Source of the DNA: Verrucomicrobiota bacterium
GTDB lineage: Bacteria > Verrucomicrobiota > Verrucomicrobiia > Opitutales > Opitutaceae
Assembly (NCBI GenBank): GCA_023428905.1
Contig: JAEYWP010000004.1
Span: 372,001 to 436,000 of the forward strand
Direction of reading: 5' to 3'
DNA length: 64,000 nt
Notes under the pieces: model-generated
Database searches by the model: none
Seen by the model: the letters and a program-made list of their open reading frames with translations, nothing else
Told to the model about the DNA's origin: nothing
Program-made: the position numbers and the translations under genes
Part shown: positions 59,736 to 64,000 of the stretch, piece by piece
How positions within the stretch are numbered: position 1 is the first letter of the stretch
Layout: the number at the start of each line of letters is the position of its first letter

Positions 59736-62597
59736 ATGCAGGCCGCCACCCACATCCACGTCAAAGGCGCACGCGAGCACAACCTGAAGAACCTCGAGCT
59801 GAGGATTCCACGGGGCAAACTGGTCGTGATCACCGGGCCCAGCGGCTCGGGCAAGTCCTCCCTCGCCTTCGACACCCTCTATGCCGAGGGCTACCGGAAA
59901 TACATGGAGTCGCTCAGCACCCAGGCCCGCCAGGTCCTGGAGCAGCTGAAACGCCCCGACGTCGATTTCATCCACGGGCTCTCGCCCGTGCTGGCGATCG
60001 AGCAGCGCACCGGCAACGGCTCACCCCGCAGCACCATCGCCACCGTGACGGAGATTGCGGACTACGCGCGCCTGCTCTGGGCCCTGCAAGGCGAGCAGCG
60101 CTGCCCGAAGGATGGCTGCCGGGTGGTGCAGCGCTCGCTCGACGACAACGTCCAGCGGGTGCTGACCGAAGCGGCGGGCGAACGCATCGTCCTGCTCGCG
60201 CCCTTCATGCGGGCGCGACCCAGTGTATTGCGGGAGGAACTACCGCGGCTCCGCCAGCGCGGTTTCCAGCGGGTGAGGATCAACGGCGAGATCTGCAACC
60301 TCGATGATCCGAAGTCCGTTCCCGGCGGCACCGCGGAGGTCGCCGTCGAACTGGTGGTCGACCGCCTGGTGGCCGCCGCCGACCAGCGCAGCCGTCTGGC
60401 GGATTCTCTCGAACTCGCGTTTCGCGAGGGCCGGGACCGTGTGCTCGTTCTCGCACAGAAAACGGCTGACCAGCCCTGGCGCGAACTTCCCCTCAGCCAG
60501 TCCCTCGCCTGCGAATGCTGCGGCGACGTATTCGAGAAACTGACGCCCCGTCACTTCTCCTTCAATCACACCGAGGGTGCCTGCCCGACCTGCGGTGGAC
60601 TCGGCCGGAGTCTGCGTTTTGTACCCGAGCTGGTCGTGCCCGACCCATCGAAAAGCGTCCGGGAGGGTGCGATCAAGCCGTGGCGGCTGGGTGGAAAAAA
60701 CCTCATCATAAAGCACAACGCCATCCTCAAGCAGCTGGCCGAACAGCTGCCTTTTGATGCCGACCTTCCCTGGAAGGACCTTCCGGAGGAGACCCGCCGG
60801 GTCCTCCTCCACGGTGCGGGGGAACGCCTATTCGCCTTTAAACTTCGGCGCATGCGCGAGGCCCGTGCGACTCCCTTTGCGGGGGTCCTGCCGCTGCTGG
60901 AGCAAAGCTGGCGGGAGACGGACAGCGAGGGCTTTCAGGCCCGGCTGACGACCTTCATGATCAGCGGCGACTGCCCGGAATGCCATGGCTCGCGGCTGAA
61001 CGCCCGGAGCTCCGCCGTGCTGCTGTCCGGCCACCGCATCCCGCAGTTCTTCGCCCTCGACATCGCCGGGGCGCATGCCTTTGCGGATACACTGGTGCGG
61101 GAACAGGGGAACAACGAGGCCGTGCGCGACGTTGTCACCGGGATCCAGCAGCGCCTTCACTTTCTGCGCGAGACCGGCCTCGGCTACCTTACCCTCGACC
61201 GCGACTACAACACCTTGTCCGGTGGGGAGGCCCAGCGCGTGCGTCTCGCCACCCAGCTCGGGATGGGGCTGATGGGTGTGATCTATGTCCTGGATGAACC
61301 CAGCATCGGGTTGCACCCGCATGACAACCAGAAGCTGTTGGAGACGCTGACCGAGCTGCGCGACCGGGGGAACACCGTCGTGGTGGTCGAACACGACGAG
61401 GAAACCATGCGCCTCGCCGATGAATTGATCGAACTGGGACCGGAGGCGGGCGTGGAGGGTGGTCATCTCCTCTTCCAGGGCACGCCGGCGGAGTGCGCGG
61501 CGCTGCCCGCCAAGCGCTCCCGCACGGGCGCGTACCTTTCGCGCAAGCTCCAGGTCTCCAAGGAGGCGAAGACGAGGAAGCCGGACGATGCCTGGCTGAC
61601 GATCCGCGCCGCCCGCGAGCACAACCTGCGAGACGTCGACGCGCGGTTTCCCATCGGGCTTCTCACCTGCGTCACTGGCGTCTCCGGCTCCGGCAAGAGC
61701 ACGCTGGTAAACGATGTCCTGGCCTCCGCGGCCGCGCGGAAACTCAACGGCGCCAAAACCCTTCCGGGCAAACATCGCAGTATCGAAAACCTGGATTTTT
61801 TTGAGAAACTCGTGCAGGTCGACCAGGAGCCGATCGGCCGCAGCCCGCGTTCCAACCCGGCAACCTACACCAAGCTGCTGGATCTGCTGCGCGATCTCTT
61901 TGCCCAGGTTCCCCTCGCCAAGGTGCGCGGGTACAAGGCGAACCGTTTCAGTTTTAATGTCCGCGGCGGGCGCTGTGAACGCTGCCAGGGCGATGGGGTG
62001 ATCAAACTGGACATGCAGTTTATGGCCGACGCCTATGCGCCTTGTCCCAGCTGCGGCGGCCGCCGCTTCAACCGCGAGACCCTGGAGGTGCTTTTCCACG
62101 GGAAGAGTATCGCGGACGTGCTCGACATGACGGTGCGCGAGGCGATGCAGCTCTTCCGAAACATCCCCCGGATCATGGACAAGCTGGAGACCCTGAACGC
62201 GGTGGGGCTGGGCTACCTGGCCCTGGGCCAGTCCGCCACCACGCTGTCAGGCGGAGAAGCCCAACGGCTCAAACTCTCCCTTGAACTGAGCAAGCGCCAG
62301 CAGGGGGAGACGCTCTACATTCTCGACGAACCCACCACCGGACTGCATTGGACCGACATCCAGAACCTGATGGACCTGCTCTTCAGGCTGCGCGATGCCG
62401 GGAACACCGTGATCGTGATCGAGCACAACCTGGATGTCATCAACCTGGCCGACTGGATCATCGATCTGGGCCCGGGCGGCGGCTCCGCCGGCGGCGACAT
62501 TGTGTTCGCCGGTTCGCGCAGCGAATTGCTGAAGGCAGAGGCGTCCCTCACCGGCCAGGCGCTGAGACGGTATGTCCGGCCCGCCGGGCCTGAATGA
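59736..62597 (+). CDS. uvrA: UvrA family excinuclease ABC subunit A
   Basis: 953-residue ABC-type ATPase of nucleotide-excision repair. First Walker A 'VVITGPSGSGKSSLAFDTLY', second 'CVTGVSGSGKSTLVNDVLAS', two signatures 'YNTLSGGEAQRVRLATQLG' and 'TTLSGGEAQRLKLSLELSKR', and both zinc modules (CECC...CPTC near 270, and 'RCERCQGDGVIKLDMQFMAD' with 'CPSCGG') are intact. The UvrB/DNA region differs from the usual text: 'GLSPVLAIEQRTGNGSPRST' replaces 'AIAIDQK...NPRSTVGT', so it could be a second, divergent UvrA. ATG 59736 ('MQAATHIHVKGAREHNLKNL') fits the family start; its last codons lie in a dispersed repeat. Confidence 0.9.
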   Translation: MQAATHIHVKGAREHNLKNLELRIPRGKLVVITGPSGSGKSSLAFDTLYAEGYRKYMESLSTQARQVLEQLKRPDVDFIHGLSPVLAIEQRTGNGSPRSTIATVTEIADYARLLWALQGEQRCPKDGCRVVQRSLDDNVQRVLTEAAGERIVLLAPFMRARPSVLREELPRLRQRGFQRVRINGEICNLDDPKSVPGGTAEVAVELVVDRLVAAADQRSRLADSLELAFREGRDRVLVLAQKTADQPWRELPLSQSLACECCGDVFEKLTPRHFSFNHTEGACPTCGGLGRSLRFVPELVVPDPSKSVREGAIKPWRLGGKNLIIKHNAILKQLAEQLPFDADLPWKDLPEETRRVLLHGAGERLFAFKLRRMREARATPFAGVLPLLEQSWRETDSEGFQARLTTFMISGDCPECHGSRLNARSSAVLLSGHRIPQFFALDIAGAHAFADTLVREQGNNEAVRDVVTGIQQRLHFLRETGLGYLTLDRDYNTLSGGEAQRVRLATQLGMGLMGVIYVLDEPSIGLHPHDNQKLLETLTELRDRGNTVVVVEHDEETMRLADELIELGPEAGVEGGHLLFQGTPAECAALPAKRSRTGAYLSRKLQVSKEAKTRKPDDAWLTIRAAREHNLRDVDARFPIGLLTCVTGVSGSGKSTLVNDVLASAAARKLNGAKTLPGKHRSIENLDFFEKLVQVDQEPIGRSPRSNPATYTKLLDLLRDLFAQVPLAKVRGYKANRFSFNVRGGRCERCQGDGVIKLDMQFMADAYAPCPSCGGRRFNRETLEVLFHGKSIADVLDMTVREAMQLFRNIPRIMDKLETLNAVGLGYLALGQSATTLSGGEAQRLKLSLELSKRQQGETLYILDEPTTGLHWTDIQNLMDLLFRLRDAGNTVIVIEHNLDVINLADWIIDLGPGGGSAGGDIVFAGSRSELLKAEASLTGQALRRYVRPAGPE

Positions 62598-62687
62598 CGA
62601 ATGTCGAGACGCGAAGGACGACCACGCACCGGAGGCGCGCGAGGGCCGGTGGCAAATGACCGGTGAGCAATCGCTAGTGACCACTGA
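62592..62687. repeat. Dispersed intergenic repeat, copy B (overlaps the uvrA stop)
   Basis: Begins GAATGACGAA at the last uvrA codon, followed by GCGAAGGACGA and CGGAGGCGCGCG as in copy A, and then by GTGACC/ATGACC-like units (aatgaccggtgagca, agtgaccactgag). The copy supplies the last Glu codon and the TGA of uvrA. Confidence 0.65.
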
Positions 62688-62699
62688 GCGGCTGCTCAG
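62684..62699. terminator. Short hairpin at the junction of uvrA and the convergent gene
   Basis: CTGAGC-GGCT-GCTCAG, a perfect 6-bp stem with a 4-base loop, over the stop codon of the gene ending at 62696 and about 90 bases after uvrA. A weak bidirectional terminator is possible; no T-run. Confidence 0.35.
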
Positions 62700-63232
62700 C
62701 GCATGTCTTCGGCTTTGGGGGTGACCTCGATTTTGCGGTGTTCGCCGGCGTTCTCCAGGCGCTTGCCGGTGGCGGTGGCTTTCAGGAAACCGAAGAGCTG
62801 CACCATTTTGCTGGAGGGGGAGTCCCAATATTCCACGCTTCGTACGCGCACCCGGAGAAGGCCGAGGTGCGGATCGTCCGTGCCGCGGGGAAACCACGCC
62901 TTTGCGGCGGGCGTCCAGAGCTCCTTGGCGCGCGCCTTGTCATGCACCAGCGACGCCAAGCCGGATACGCTCACGTATTTCTGGTGGGCGGGCTCTGCAT
63001 AACTGAGGCAGACATGGTGCTCCTGGTTGATCTCGTCCACCTTCGGCGAATCGTCGTCAGTGAAAAACCAGAGGTCGCCGTCAAACGGCGCGGTGAGGGT
63101 CGCCATGGGGCGGCTGCGAAGGGATCCGTCCGGCTGCTGGGTCGTCAGCATGGCAAATCGGATATCCTTCACCAGTTCGTTGAACCGCTTCACGGCTTCA
63201 GGATCGAGGGAGGTCGTGATGGAGGTGCTCAT
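62696..63232 (-). CDS. Pyridoxamine 5'-phosphate oxidase-like (general stress protein 26 type)
   Basis: 178-residue split-barrel flavin-binding protein. 'KDIRFAMLTTQQPDGSLRSR' with 'PMATLTAPFDGDLWFFTDDD' and 'PKVDEINQEHHVCLSYAEPA' match the GSP26-like branch, which binds FMN or FAD and is linked to stress response rather than vitamin B6 synthesis. The C-terminus 'KMVQLFGFLKATATGKRLEN' is also family-typical. Stands alone, convergent with uvrA. Confidence 0.9.
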   Translation of the reverse strand: MSTSITTSLDPEAVKRFNELVKDIRFAMLTTQQPDGSLRSRPMATLTAPFDGDLWFFTDDDSPKVDEINQEHHVCLSYAEPAHQKYVSVSGLASLVHDKARAKELWTPAAKAWFPRGTDDPHLGLLRVRVRSVEYWDSPSSKMVQLFGFLKATATGKRLENAGEHRKIEVTPKAEDMR

Positions 63233-63369
63233 CCGCCCAAACTAGCCCAGAGCCAGGGCCCCTGCCATCGGGCGACCGGCGCAAGCGGGCATGGGAGTGA
63301 CACCGCACCGTGCCTGGTCGAGGCCGCGGAAGGGAACCACGGCGTGGAGGCCACCTCCAAGACCCCACC

Positions 63370-63708
63370 ATGCTCGCCCACGACCTTGCTTCACTCGACG
63401 GCCAGTCCGTCCTTGTCAGCACCACGGCCGACACCCACAACCCACCGATCGCGCGACGCGGCACGCTCCGGGTCGTTCCAGATTCCCCCGGAGGCAGTGA
63501 ATCCCGGGTCGAGATTGTCCTGTCGTTTCCGGACATGTTCAACGAACCCGCGCACCAGCGTATCCTGCCGTTGGATGCCAGGGCGCTGGCCCGGCTGCTC
63601 GCCTCCGAGCGGACCGGGGCCTGGACCCTGACGATCGACCAGCCGCTGGATGCCCCGTCGGAACGCCCCCTCCGCGTACCGCCGCAGTCGATACAGCACA
63701 AGGACTGA
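63370..63708 (+). CDS. Hypothetical protein, 112 aa
   Basis: Unknown small soluble protein: a beta-rich N-terminal half ('LDGQSVLVSTTADTHNPPIA', 'SRVEIVLSFPDMFNEPAH'), then a short helix 'DARALARLLASERTGAWTL'. No signal or membrane segment and no motif I can name. ATG 63370 gives a natural start; the frame continues 60 bases upstream with only low-complexity sequence. It converges on the partial DUF72 gene. Confidence 0.55.
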   Translation: MLAHDLASLDGQSVLVSTTADTHNPPIARRGTLRVVPDSPGGSESRVEIVLSFPDMFNEPAHQRILPLDARALARLLASERTGAWTLTIDQPLDAPSERPLRVPPQSIQHKD

Positions 63709-63759
63709 GGCCAGCTCGGGGGGGCCACCGTCCCACGCCGCGCCATAAAGGCGGTGCGC

Positions 63760-64000
63760 TCAGGCCGGGCGGCGCGCTCGCGGAGATGCGCTTCGCTTTT
63801 TCGTGGAGGTGCGACCGATCTGCCAGCGCGAATCGGAGCCGGTGCTGAGAATGCGCGCCACTTCCGCGATGGTCTCCGGCGACGGCCCCGGAGGCGGGCG
63901 GGATCCCATGCCGAGCTTGTGAGCCAGCAGCATCGCGTCGTACGGCGAACGCACCTTCACGTCGTTGTCGAAATAGGCAAAGATATCCCTGCGGGCGACT
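63760..64000 (-). CDS. DUF72 family protein, C-terminal part (5' end outside window)
   Basis: The frame is open through the right edge of the window; about 79 codons are visible. 'RRDIFAYFDNDVKVRSPYDA' is the characteristic end of DUF72 TIM-barrel proteins ('YFDNDxKVRAPFDA'), followed by a helix 'LLAHKLGM' and a basic, Ser/Arg-rich tail 'TSTKKRSASPRARRPA' that is longer than usual. The biochemical role of DUF72 is not established; some members are proposed to have endonuclease-like or Fe-S-related functions. Confidence 0.75.
   Translation of the reverse strand, partial: VARRDIFAYFDNDVKVRSPYDAMLLAHKLGMGSRPPPGPSPETIAEVARILSTGSDSRWQIGRTSTKKRSASPRARRPA

Overview
The window is GC-rich, densely coded chromosomal DNA from a Gram-negative bacterium: it encodes a TonB-dependent receptor, outer-membrane porins, many signal peptides and lipid/RND export genes. 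The mix is most consistent with Verrucomicrobiota, probably Opitutaceae. Supporting points are the YezD/sulfate locus, two AGE epimerases, Lhr/ligase DNA repair genes, a CBS-type pyrophosphatase, and intergenic repeats of the 'gaatgacgaa' kind that I recall from that phylum. The taxonomic call is inference; there is no rRNA here. I found no tRNA, rRNA, CRISPR array, prophage or transposase.

Layout. 1-3278: end of treZ plus treY (trehalose from alpha-glucan). 3436-7745: TonB receptor, two unknown genes and a PhnP-like MBL hydrolase. 7873-20453: a 12.5 kb sulfur-acquisition island, all on the + strand. It holds yezD, an O/P-type porin, two sulfate-binding proteins each followed by an M14-like protein (the first copy has lost its zinc ligands), cysTWA, cysK with a strong terminator, an Rrf2 regulator with a four-cysteine cluster, and ssuABC-like genes in an ATGA-overlapped operon. 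A short AAWCCCCT motif recurs in front of four of its genes. 20460-26947: small membrane and unknown genes, an MmcB-like nuclease, FtsH and an ABC exporter. 26958-27117 is a 160 bp imperfect palindrome. 27160-34226: TPR protein, a soluble LacI-type sensor fused to a histidine kinase, an FAD amine oxidase, and a secreted plus a cytosolic AGE epimerase.

34232-43767: tyrA, CBS/DHH pyrophosphatase, branched-chain aminotransferase, a MamK-like bacterial actin with an upstream partner gene, asparaginase, ribosomal L21/L27, a TolA-like coiled-coil protein and a PfkB kinase. 43892-51264: DNA repair, with a 3-methyladenine glycosylase and a tight operon of an exonuclease-ligase fusion, an Lhr-type helicase, PdeM phosphoesterase and a DUF3108 protein. 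51427-59543: zinc-ribbon protein, AI-2E transporter and a DUF1302-DUF1329-YCF48-RND operon. 59736-64000: UvrA, a pyridoxamine-oxidase-like protein, an unknown gene and the end of a DUF72 gene. Two copies of one dispersed repeat lie at 51351 and 62592.

The observations I rank highest are the duplicated sulfate-binding/M14 cassette with one dead enzyme copy, the MamK-like actin outside any magnetosome cluster, the long palindrome, and the LacI-histidine kinase fusion.
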